Source: Acetobacterium wieringae
Lineage (GTDB): Bacteria; Bacillota; Clostridia; Eubacteriales; Eubacteriaceae
Length of the DNA: 64,000 nt
Direction: 5' to 3'
Assembly (NCBI RefSeq): GCF_001766835.1
Contig: NZ_LKEU01000024.1
Span: forward strand, 57,290 to 121,289
Part shown: in pieces, positions 54,941-63,624 of the stretch
Numbering within the stretch: the first letter of the stretch is position 1
Layout: each line of letters opens with the position of its first letter
Made by a program: the position numbers and the translations under genes
Notes under the pieces: model-generated
What the model was told of the DNA's origin: nothing
Database searches by the model: none
The model's input: the letters and a program-made list of their open reading frames with translations, nothing else

Positions 54941-56038
54941 ATGAAAAGAAAAATAATGGTTGTCTTTGGTACTAGACCGGAAGCGATAAAGATGTGTCCG
55001 TTAGTTAAAGAACTGAAGACAAGAGAAAAAATGAATACAATTGTTTGTGTAACTGGTCAGCATAGAGAAATGTTAGATCAGGTACTTACGGCTTTTGATG
55101 TAGTTCCTGACTATGATTTATCTATCATGAAGGCGAAACAGACTTTGTTTGATGTTACAATTAATATTCTTGAGAAGATGAAAGCAGTTATTGAAGAGGT
55201 TATGCCGGATGTTGTTCTAGTTCATGGAGATACATCAACTACTTTCGTCACAGCCTTGGCCTGCTTTTATTTACAGATTCCTGTGGGACATGTAGAAGCG
55301 GGTTTGAGAACTTATGATATACACTCTCCTTATCCTGAAGAATTTAATAGACAAGCTGTTGGTATTGTATCAAATTTCAACTTTGCACCAACTGAAATGT
55401 CAAAAAAAAATTTATTGAAAGAAGGCAAGGATCCCTCAACAATCTATGTGACTGGCAACACAGCTATTGATGCTCTTCGGACTACGGTTCGAGCCGATTA
55501 TAATCATGAACACTTAGAATGGGCTGCAGATAGTCGATTAATCATGATAACTGCTCATAGAAGAGAAAATCTTGGAGAACCAATGAGAAATATGTTCAGA
55601 GCTATCAAACGAATTGTTGATGAAAACCCCGATATAAAGGCGATTTATCCGGTTCATATGAATCCTATTGTTAGAGAAGCTGCTCAAGAGATACTTGGAG
55701 ATACAGATAGAATTCGAATTATTGAACCGCTTGAAGTATTAGATTTTCATAACTTCTTATCTAGATCTCACTTAATTTTAACCGATAGTGGTGGAATTCA
55801 AGAAGAGGCACCAAGTCTTGGGAAGCCAGTTCTTGTGATGCGAGACACCACAGAAAGGCCTGAAGGTATTGCAGCTGGAACTCTTAAATTAGTAGGAACT
55901 AATGAAGAGGTAATTTATATGACTTTTAAGCAACTTTTAGAAGACAAGAATGAATACGAAAAGATGAGCAAAGCAAGCAATCCTTATGGAGATGGTTTTG
56001 CGTGTAAAAGAATAGTTGATATTTTGAGTAACTTATAA
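54941..56038 (+). CDS. wecB: UDP-N-acetylglucosamine 2-epimerase (copy 2)
   Basis: 365 aa, WecB/MnaA branch: VFGTRPEAIKMCPLV, VHGDTSTTFVTALACFY, VGHVEAGLRTYD, TAHRRENLG, LTDSGGIQEEAPSLGKPVLVMR. It supplies UDP-ManNAc, so the island's repeat unit probably contains ManNAc or a derivative. ATG 54941 is preferred to TTG 54932. AT-rich coding unlike copy 1 at 15037, which indicates separate origin. Confidence 0.95.
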   Translation: MKRKIMVVFGTRPEAIKMCPLVKELKTREKMNTIVCVTGQHREMLDQVLTAFDVVPDYDLSIMKAKQTLFDVTINILEKMKAVIEEVMPDVVLVHGDTSTTFVTALACFYLQIPVGHVEAGLRTYDIHSPYPEEFNRQAVGIVSNFNFAPTEMSKKNLLKEGKDPSTIYVTGNTAIDALRTTVRADYNHEHLEWAADSRLIMITAHRRENLGEPMRNMFRAIKRIVDENPDIKAIYPVHMNPIVREAAQEILGDTDRIRIIEPLEVLDFHNFLSRSHLILTDSGGIQEEAPSLGKPVLVMRDTTERPEGIAAGTLKLVGTNEEVIYMTFKQLLEDKNEYEKMSKASNPYGDGFACKRIVDILSNL

Positions 56039-56057
56039 GAAAGGGGGGCTGATAGGT

Positions 56058-57098
56058 GTGGAACGAGATCTTGTATCAATAATTATTCCAGTATACAATA
56101 CGGAGAAATACCTAAAAAGGTGCATAGATAGTGCACGTAATCAAACTTATAGAAAGATTGAGATTATTTTGATAAATGACGGTTCTACTGATAAGAGTAA
56201 GGATATTTGTGATGACTATTGTTCTAAGGATAAACGAATTAAGGTTGTTCATAATAAAAACAGTGGGGTTTCGTCAACAAGAAACTGCGGACTAAGTCTT
56301 GCAAATGGTGAATTTGTTCAATTTGCAGATTCTGATGATTATTTGGACATTCATTATACAGAAAACATGTTACGGAAGATGAAGTTAAATAGTGATCTTG
56401 TCATTTCAGGTTATAATATAGTGAAGAGCAGTGGAGGGCAAACCGCTATAACAAAAAACAATCCCAGTATAAAAGGGGATATTTCAAAAAAAGAATTTAA
56501 AGAAAATTTTGGATTGTTCTTTTCAGAGTCTTTAATTAATTCTGTGTGTAATAAAATATATAGAAATGAAATAATCCGAAAACAGAATATTGTGTTTAGA
56601 GAAGAAATTAATATGGGTGAAGACCTATTGTTCAACTTAGAGTATTTTAAGCACTGTGATAAGATTAATATTCTAGACGAATCTCTATATAATTACACTG
56701 ACTTTGTCAGTGATTCGCTAACTCAGTCGTATAAATATAATTATTATAACGTTCAGAAATTATTATATAATGACATTCGTAAGTTTTTGAAAGAGGATAA
56801 TTATTATACTGGTCATAATATTAAATTCGTTGAAAATGTTTATATAGAAAATATTATTAATTGCATAGATAATTTATTTCATACGAATAGCCTTTTGGGT
56901 AAGAGAGATATCTTAAATGAGATGTTAGAGATTGTAAATGACACTTATTTGAGCGCTTATCAAGCTACACAATATAACGGAAGTTTTCGAAATAGAATCG
57001 TAGTTATCTTAGCTAAAAATAAGAAAATTGAACTATTATTTAGATATTTTCAAATTAAAAGCTATTTGAAAAAATTGAGGATAAAAAATGTTAGGTAA
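56058..57098 (+). CDS. Family 2 glycosyltransferase (1)
   Basis: 346 aa, non-processive GT2: SIIIPVYNTEKYLKRCIDS, ILINDGSTDKSKDI, FADSDDYLD (DxD region), NMGEDLLFNLEYF. A long C-terminal helical part. GTG start preceded by AAGGGGGG. Overlaps the next GT2 gene by 11 nt. Adds one sugar of the repeat unit; donor unknown. Confidence 0.88.
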   Translation: MERDLVSIIIPVYNTEKYLKRCIDSARNQTYRKIEIILINDGSTDKSKDICDDYCSKDKRIKVVHNKNSGVSSTRNCGLSLANGEFVQFADSDDYLDIHYTENMLRKMKLNSDLVISGYNIVKSSGGQTAITKNNPSIKGDISKKEFKENFGLFFSESLINSVCNKIYRNEIIRKQNIVFREEINMGEDLLFNLEYFKHCDKINILDESLYNYTDFVSDSLTQSYKYNYYNVQKLLYNDIRKFLKEDNYYTGHNIKFVENVYIENIINCIDNLFHTNSLLGKRDILNEMLEIVNDTYLSAYQATQYNGSFRNRIVVILAKNKKIELLFRYFQIKSYLKKLRIKNVR

Positions 57099-58083
57099 CG
57101 ATATGTGTGATTTAATCAGTGTAATTGTGCCAGTATACAAAGTAGAGAAGTACTTGGAAAGATGTGTAGACTCAATTTTAAAACAGACCTACATTAATAT
57201 CGAGGTAATTTTAGTAGACGATGGATCACCTGATTTGAGTGGAGATATATGCGATCAATATAAAATGAAAGATTCCAGAATAAAAGTAATTCATAAAGAA
57301 AATGGCGGATTGTCAGATGCAAGGAATGTAGGCATCGAAATGGCATCTGGTAAGTACCTAACTTTTATTGATAGTGATGACTGGATAGACATACATTACA
57401 TCTATAAATTGTACACGCTTTTAAAAAGTACAAATTCTGAGATAGCTGTATGTGATTTCTTACGCACTTCAAACGAAAAAAATCAGTTTGACAATACAGA
57501 TATTGAGATTCGCGAATTTTCAAATATTGAAGCGTTAGAACAATTGAATGGAGAATTGAATGTACAAATGGTTATAGCTTGTGCAAAATTATACAATAGT
57601 GCTTTGTTTCAAAAAATCAGGTTTCCTATTGGTAAGTTACATGAAGATGAGTTTACAACATATAGACTGATATACAATTCACCTAAAACGGTATTAACTA
57701 CAGAGCGACTTTATTATTATTGGCAAAGAGATGACAGTATAACAGGCACAAAATTTAATTTGAGAAGTAAACTTGATGCAATTGAAGCCATTGAAGAACG
57801 AGCACTATTTTTTGAAAGAATAGGACAACCGGAATTAAAAGCTAAAACCATAAAAGATTTATTCTATGTGTATAAAAATACAAACGACAGTGTCAAAGGT
57901 CTAGAAAAAAATGAGCAAACTGAGCTGTTTAGAGAAAAGAAAAGAATACTCAAGTTTAGATTGAGAGAAACAAATCAAAAAATATGTTTTCGCATATTAT
58001 ACGAACTATATTTTATCTCTCCAAAAGCTACAGCTTATATTCTTGATAAACTCAATAAATTTAAACACTTACTTCGAAAATAG
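57088..58083 (+). CDS. Family 2 glycosyltransferase (2)
   Basis: 331 aa, paralogous to the preceding GT2: SVIVPVYKVEKYLERCVDS, ILVDDGSPDLSGDICD, NGGLSDARNVGIEMASGKYL, FIDSDDWID, KLHEDEFTTYRL. ATG 57088 overlaps the upstream gene; ATG 57103 is an alternative. The two GT2 genes may have arisen by tandem duplication. Confidence 0.88.
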   Translation: MLGNDMCDLISVIVPVYKVEKYLERCVDSILKQTYINIEVILVDDGSPDLSGDICDQYKMKDSRIKVIHKENGGLSDARNVGIEMASGKYLTFIDSDDWIDIHYIYKLYTLLKSTNSEIAVCDFLRTSNEKNQFDNTDIEIREFSNIEALEQLNGELNVQMVIACAKLYNSALFQKIRFPIGKLHEDEFTTYRLIYNSPKTVLTTERLYYYWQRDDSITGTKFNLRSKLDAIEAIEERALFFERIGQPELKAKTIKDLFYVYKNTNDSVKGLEKNEQTELFREKKRILKFRLRETNQKICFRILYELYFISPKATAYILDKLNKFKHLLRK

Positions 58084-58092
58084 GAGGGCAAA

Positions 58093-59181
58093 ATGTTGAT
58101 TAAAATTAAGAAAATACTCAAGCCGTTATTGAAGCCTAGTATTAATAGATTACAGAAATTGCAATTTGAGTTTTTTTTCAAAAATACTACCAAAGAAATT
58201 AGACGTAAACATGGTTACTGTCTAATTCTAATGGCTACACCCTGCCATGGTAATCTAGGAGATCATGCAATTGTACAAGCTCAATATAATTTGTTAAGCG
58301 ATGTAGGATTAAGAGATTTGATAATAGAAATAAATAATTCCAATTATGAAAAGTACAAGGATATAATTAGAAAATATACGAGCTCAGACGATATAATTAT
58401 TATAGATGGCGGGGGAAATTTGGGTACATTATGGCCTCATGAGGATGATAAGATTAGTGAGATTATTAATCTTTTTAGATTTAATAAGACAGTTGTTTTT
58501 CCTCAAACTTGTTATTATTCAAATGATTCTGATGGGGAAAAAAGACTTCAAAAAAATAAAACTATATATTCAGAACATGCAAACTTGACAATTTGTTTAA
58601 GAGATAAGCAATCATTTGATTTTGCTCAGAGAAACTTTTCTTCGACAAAATTTATATTCGTTCCTGATATTGTTTTATATATTGATAAGGTAGGTAGGGG
58701 CAGTGTCAGAGATGGTGTCTTATTGTGTTTTAGAAAAGATTTGGAAAAGGTAGCTGCTGATGAAAATATTAATAGAATAAAGGATTTTATTAGAAATCAC
58801 AATATAAAGTATGATGAAACTGATACTGTAATTAATAAAAATGTTAGCAAAAGAACTAGAGATGAAGAACTAAGAAAAAAATGGGATCAATTTTCAAAAT
58901 CTGGATTAGTTATCACAGATAGATTGCATGGGATGATTTTTGCAGCTATTACAGGTACACCATGTATAGCAATAGATAACAAAAGTAAAAAAGTAAGTGG
59001 AGTTTATGAGTGGATATCAAAATTAAAGAATATTAAAGTGTGTGATGATATGTCTAAAATTGATAATACAATATTGGATTTGTATAAAAGTAATTTTGAG
59101 TATGACAAGTCATTCTTAAATGATCATTTTGCTGAAATTTGTTCAGTATTCACATCGGTAAACAATAATGAAAATAGTTAG
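58093..59181 (+). CDS. Polysaccharide pyruvyl transferase-family protein
   Basis: 362 aa of the CsaB/EpsO/PssM-type family (GT-B fold). CHGNLGDHAIVQAQYNLL, IIDGGGNLGTLW, PQTCYYS and the C-terminal VITDRLHGMIFAAITGTPCIAIDN are characteristic. Ketal pyruvate transfer from PEP to a repeat-unit sugar, giving the polymer negative charge, is likely; some members instead act as glycosyl or glycerol-phosphate modifying enzymes. Overlaps wzx by 14 nt. Confidence 0.85.
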   Translation: MLIKIKKILKPLLKPSINRLQKLQFEFFFKNTTKEIRRKHGYCLILMATPCHGNLGDHAIVQAQYNLLSDVGLRDLIIEINNSNYEKYKDIIRKYTSSDDIIIIDGGGNLGTLWPHEDDKISEIINLFRFNKTVVFPQTCYYSNDSDGEKRLQKNKTIYSEHANLTICLRDKQSFDFAQRNFSSTKFIFVPDIVLYIDKVGRGSVRDGVLLCFRKDLEKVAADENINRIKDFIRNHNIKYDETDTVINKNVSKRTRDEELRKKWDQFSKSGLVITDRLHGMIFAAITGTPCIAIDNKSKKVSGVYEWISKLKNIKVCDDMSKIDNTILDLYKSNFEYDKSFLNDHFAEICSVFTSVNNNENS

Positions 59182-60712
59182 TGAGAATAAAAAAACAGCA
59201 ATTAATTTAATAAGTAGTATAATTACAATGGTGATAAGTATTGCAATCAACTTTTTTTTATCTCCTTATATAGTAAGTCAATTAGGAACTGAAGCAAATG
59301 GGTTCACCCAATTAGCCAATAACTTTGTTATGTATGCCACCCTTATTACTGTCGCATTAAATTCTATGGCAGGAAGGTTTATAGCAATCGAATATCACAG
59401 AGGAAAACCCAAAGAAGCAAAAGCATATTATTCTTCTGTTATTGTTGGCAATATATTAATACTCGCTTTGTTAATTTTACCATCTGTTGTTATAATAACC
59501 AATTTGGATAAAATAATTAATATCAGCGTGGAACATATCTATGACGTAAAGATGTTATTTGCATTCGTATTTTTAAATTTCTATGTAAGTCAAGTAACGG
59601 GAATATTAGCAATAAACATGTATGTTGCTAATAAACTTTTCATTACGAACCTAATTAATCTTGTAAGAACAATATTTAATGGATTGTTATTAATTTGTAT
59701 TTTTAGCTTTTTCAAACCTTTCATGTATTATGTAAGTTTAATAGCATTTTTACTAACTCTTGCTACTGTGCCTTTTCTTTTGTTCTATAAGAAAAAGAAT
59801 TTGTCTGATTTAGTATTTGATCCACATTTATTTAGGGTTAAGTATTTGATTGACTTAGTAACGTCAGGAATGTGGAATACTGTCAATCAAGGTGGAAATA
59901 TTTTGATGACAGGTCTTGATTTGTTGTTGGCTAATATATTTATTAATCCTGTGCAAATGGGATTATTGGCAATAGCTAAAATTATTCCAAACACAATACT
60001 ACAAATTGCATCAACAATAAATACTAGTTTTTCTCCAAATTTGACTATGTCTTATGCAAAAAACGATACTACTTTGTTCGTAAAGCAAGTACGAGCTAGC
60101 ATGAAAATATCAAGTATTTTAATAACGTTACCTACCATTATTTTTTTAGTATACGGACATAAATTCTATTCACTATGGATGCCAACGCTAAATTCAAAGA
60201 CATTGACTATGTTATCTTTTTTAACAATAATGGCATTTATACCTTTGGCTGGTACTCAGGTTCTATATAATATATTTACAACTACAAATAAGCTTAAGCT
60301 CAACTCAATAACTTTTCTAATTTCAGGTGTCTTAAATCTTATTTCTGTTGTATGGCTGTTAAAATTTACAAATCTGGGTGTATTTGCTGTCGCAGGCGTA
60401 AGTTCAACTATCACTTTACTCAGGAATCTACTTTTTGTAATTCCATATACTGCTAAAATAGTTGGGTTGAAATGGTACGAATTTTACAAAGATGTCGGGA
60501 TTTCGTTATTCTCATCTGCTATTATTGGTAGTATTTCCTTTTTAATAAAAGTTCTATTACCTAAAGATTCCTGGTTATCATTATTTGTAGCAATATCTGC
60601 ATCGATTCTTACATGCTTCATTGTAAGTATTTATATTGTGTTAAATAGAATAGAAAGAGAAAAAATCTTATCAATGCTGTTAAGAAAAGAGGTGCACAAT
60701 GGACAAAATTAA
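59168..60712 (+). CDS. wzx: Polysaccharide repeat-unit flippase (Wzx)
   Basis: 514 aa, about 14 TM segments, MOP/PST superfamily: N-terminal TAINLISSIITMVISIAINF and FLSPYIVSQLGTEANGFTQL, MAGRFIAIEY. Moves undecaprenyl-PP-linked repeat units across the membrane for Wzy. Sits after the transferase genes and overlaps the radical SAM gene by 14 nt. Confidence 0.9.
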   Translation: MKIVSENKKTAINLISSIITMVISIAINFFLSPYIVSQLGTEANGFTQLANNFVMYATLITVALNSMAGRFIAIEYHRGKPKEAKAYYSSVIVGNILILALLILPSVVIITNLDKIINISVEHIYDVKMLFAFVFLNFYVSQVTGILAINMYVANKLFITNLINLVRTIFNGLLLICIFSFFKPFMYYVSLIAFLLTLATVPFLLFYKKKNLSDLVFDPHLFRVKYLIDLVTSGMWNTVNQGGNILMTGLDLLLANIFINPVQMGLLAIAKIIPNTILQIASTINTSFSPNLTMSYAKNDTTLFVKQVRASMKISSILITLPTIIFLVYGHKFYSLWMPTLNSKTLTMLSFLTIMAFIPLAGTQVLYNIFTTTNKLKLNSITFLISGVLNLISVVWLLKFTNLGVFAVAGVSSTITLLRNLLFVIPYTAKIVGLKWYEFYKDVGISLFSSAIIGSISFLIKVLLPKDSWLSLFVAISASILTCFIVSIYIVLNRIEREKILSMLLRKEVHNGQN

Positions 60713-61790
60713 AAGAATAATCTTATTCCCAATCCCAATGTCAATTTGTAATTTTAGATGTCATTATTGTTATTTATCTCAGCGTGAAGAAAATTTTCAA
60801 AATGAGCAACCAACTTTCAAGTATTCTCCTGAACATGTTGCTAAGGCTTTATCACCTGAGAGGTTGGGTGGGTTAGCATTTATGAACTTTTGTGCGGATG
60901 GGGAGACATTACTCACAAAAGATCTAGATAAGTATATTTTTGAGTTAGTTAAAATAGGGCATTATGCTGAAATTGTCACTAATTTAACCGTAACTCCAAT
61001 AATAGACGAAATATTATCATGGGATAAAGAGATATTAAAAAGAATTGAGTTTAAATGCTCATTCCATTATTTAGAATTGAAAAAGAAAGGCTTATTAGAT
61101 AAGTTTGCCGCTAATGTAAAAAAAATTTGGGAAGCAGGTGCGTCTGCTAATATTGAAATAACACCAAGTGATGAATTGATTCCATTAATTGATGAAGTTA
61201 AGGAGTTTTCACTGCAAAATTTCGGAGCTTTACCTCATATAACTATCGCTAGAAATGATGATTCAAAAGATATTGATTATCTTACGAACTTACCAATGAA
61301 TGAATATGACAAAGCTTGGTCACAATTTGAATCAGATTTTTGGAAGTTTAAAAAATCTCTATTTAAAGTAAAAAGAGAAGAGTTTTGCTATGCGGGGGAT
61401 TGGATGCTTGTTGTTGATATATCTACAGGTGTAGCTTCCCAGTGTTATAGCAGTAGGTATAGTTTTAATATATTTGAGTCAGTAACAAAGCCAATACCGT
61501 TTAGAGCAATAGGTAAATGTAATTTACCACATTGTTATAATGGACATGCTTATCTAACATTAGGTTGCATACCAAATTTTACTGATATTAAATATGGGGA
61601 TATTAGGAATAGGCTTAAGGCGGATGGAAGCTCATGGTTACAGCCTGAGTTATGCAGTTTTTTCAATACAACTTTATGCGAAAACAATGAAGAATATTCG
61701 AATTCAAAAAAAATGCTAACAAAATTACGAAACAATACTGAGATAATTCGAAAAATACCTAGAAAGCTAGTAAGAAAAATAAAAAAATAG
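60699..61790 (+). CDS. Radical SAM protein with SPASM-like C-terminus
   Basis: 363 aa. The [4Fe-4S]-SAM motif CNFRCHYC (Cys17, 21, 24) is followed by a radical SAM TIM-barrel with FMNFCADGETLL (GE motif region). The C-terminal third is Cys-rich: FCYAGDW (Cys230), SQCYSS, GKCNLPHC, TLGCIP, ELCSFF and TLCE, which suggests one or two auxiliary clusters as in SPASM/twitch enzymes. The tail is strongly basic. GAGGTG precedes the ATG; start overlaps wzx, so it is part of the polysaccharide operon. No peptide precursor is nearby; a sugar or lipid-linked glycan is a reasonable substrate guess. Confidence 0.85.
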   Translation: MDKIKRIILFPIPMSICNFRCHYCYLSQREENFQNEQPTFKYSPEHVAKALSPERLGGLAFMNFCADGETLLTKDLDKYIFELVKIGHYAEIVTNLTVTPIIDEILSWDKEILKRIEFKCSFHYLELKKKGLLDKFAANVKKIWEAGASANIEITPSDELIPLIDEVKEFSLQNFGALPHITIARNDDSKDIDYLTNLPMNEYDKAWSQFESDFWKFKKSLFKVKREEFCYAGDWMLVVDISTGVASQCYSSRYSFNIFESVTKPIPFRAIGKCNLPHCYNGHAYLTLGCIPNFTDIKYGDIRNRLKADGSSWLQPELCSFFNTTLCENNEEYSNSKKMLTKLRNNTEIIRKIPRKLVRKIKK

Positions 61791-61815
61791 AATTAATATA
61801 AACCGGTGTGATTAA

Positions 61816-62555
61816 ATGAGACTAATAAAACTGGTTATTACATTTTTGTTATATATACATGTCACAAGTTTTTTAATAGGGTGTACGAACACCGACACTG
61901 ACAATAAGACTGACAACAATACTCCTGTATTATTGTCAGAAGTACCAATACCTGATATTGAATTAGGGGAACCAGGAAAAGGCTTCACGTGTACAGGTCT
62001 AACACATTCCCGGAAATGTCTGATATCCAAGGTGTTACAGTCGATATAAGTAATGATACCCTTTGGTTTTGCTCTTTTGCTGAAAATAAAATAAGGAATA
62101 TATCTAAAGAAGGAGCTGACCTTTCCAGTATTGAAATTAACAAACCTACTGGAATAGCTTATGACAACAGAAAAGACACATGATGGATACTTACAAATCA
62201 AGAACTAATAAACATCAATAAAGATGGTAGTATTATTGAATCAATATATGTGGAGATTGAAGGCCAAGATCAATTGTTCTTGGATGAAGGCAGTAATGCT
62301 ATATACTTCACAGCAGGTATAAATTATCGAGGTGATAATTTTGTATATAAGATTGATTTATTAACAAAAGAAATAAATTTAGCCTATACTTTGAAAGATT
62401 CATTTGCTGTTGAAGGAATTTATATTGAAAATGAAACAATGTATATTTTTAATGATGGTTACTATCATTATGGGAAAGTTGATGTAAATCAAATGAATAA
62501 GTATGATATCAATAAGCTGGTGACATACAAAGAGTATAAAAATTCAAAAGATTAA
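61816..62555 (+). pseudogene. Decayed lipoprotein with beta-propeller-like repeats
   Basis: Starts with a lipoprotein signal (MRLIKLVITFL..., lipobox FLIGC) and an Asp/Thr/Asn-rich linker. Near 62010 the frame shifts by one base (...GLTH then PEMSDIQGVTVD continues in another frame), and at 62181-62183 a TGA replaces what looks like a codon in DT-WILTNQELI. The remainder reads ISNDTLWFCSFAENKI, FLDEGSNAIYFTAG and VYKIDLLTKEINLAY, like SdiA-regulated or phytase-like propeller repeats. At least two lesions make it non-functional, unless they are sequencing errors. Confidence 0.8.
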
Positions 62556-62631
62556 AATTATAGATCAGATATAGGAAAGTACAAATATAAGAAAATATTA
62601 ATTGAATTATGAATTGAGGTGACCACAACCA

Positions 62632-63624
62632 ATGAACATATTAGTAACCGGAGGCTTAGGCTTTATCGGCAGCCATACAACCATAGAACTAATTAAAAAT
62701 AACCATACAGTGATCATTGCCGATAATCTTATAAACTCTAAGATTGAAGTGCTGGACAAGCTATCTACCATAACTGGCATCAAGCCTAATTTCTATCAGA
62801 TCGATGTGACGGATGAAGCAAAGGTAGAGGAAATCTTTAATAATCATAACATCGATGGTGTGATTCACTTCGCTGGTCTTAAGGCAGTAGGAGAGTCTGT
62901 ATCTAAGCCAATTGAATATTATTACAATAATCTTGTCTCTACAATGGTGCTTAGCAAGATGTGTGTGAAATATGGAGTAAACAAGTTCGTCTTTAGCTCA
63001 TCTGCAACAGTGTATGGTGATCAGCCATCACCACTGAAAGAAGAAATGGAACTTAAGAAGACAACCAATCCATACGGTGAAACTAAGGCTATGAGTGAAA
63101 GAATTTTGACGGATACAGCTCATGCTAATAAAAACTTTGCTGTAAGTCTATTGAGATATTTCAATCCAGTAGGTGCTCATGAAAGTGGATTGATTGGAGA
63201 AGATCCTAATGGTATTCCAAACAATCTCATGCCTTTTGTGACTAAGGTTGCAAAGGGTCAACTAGAGAAGTTAAGTGTATTCGGAAATGACTATAATACA
63301 GTTGATGGAACCGGTATTCGTGACTATATCCATGTAGTTGATTTAGCAAAAGGCCATGTGAAGGCCATTGAGAATCTTAAAAATGGTGTTAATATCTATA
63401 ACCTGGGAACCGGCAGAGGAACTTCTGTTTTAGAACTTGTGAATACCTTCATGAAGGTTAATGATATAAAAGTTCCGTATGAAATCGTAGGAAGACGTCC
63501 GGGCGATATTGCGACCTGCTTCGCTGATGCCTGCAAAGCTGAGAAGGAACTAGACTGGAAGGCTGAACTTGGGATTGATGAAATGGTCAGAGATGCCTGG
63601 AAGTATGAGCAGAATAATAGATAA
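62632..63624 (+). CDS. galE: UDP-glucose 4-epimerase (copy 2)
   Basis: 330 aa: GGLGFIGSHTTIEL, FSSSATVYGD, YGETKAMSE (YxxxK) and RYFNPVGAHESGLIGEDPNG (clostridial-type GalE). Last recognised gene of the island; codon use is intermediate. Supplies UDP-Gal or UDP-GalNAc for the repeat unit. It is clearly diverged from the copy at 2415 (for example VGAHE versus AGAHP). GAGGTGACC precedes the ATG. Confidence 0.95.
   Translation: MNILVTGGLGFIGSHTTIELIKNNHTVIIADNLINSKIEVLDKLSTITGIKPNFYQIDVTDEAKVEEIFNNHNIDGVIHFAGLKAVGESVSKPIEYYYNNLVSTMVLSKMCVKYGVNKFVFSSSATVYGDQPSPLKEEMELKKTTNPYGETKAMSERILTDTAHANKNFAVSLLRYFNPVGAHESGLIGEDPNGIPNNLMPFVTKVAKGQLEKLSVFGNDYNTVDGTGIRDYIHVVDLAKGHVKAIENLKNGVNIYNLGTGRGTSVLELVNTFMKVNDIKVPYEIVGRRPGDIATCFADACKAEKELDWKAELGIDEMVRDAWKYEQNNR

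Noticed and set aside
56058..58083. One frameshifted GT2 gene
   Set aside because: Both genes contain a full GT2 N-terminal domain with their own DxD, so they are two genes that overlap by 11 nt.
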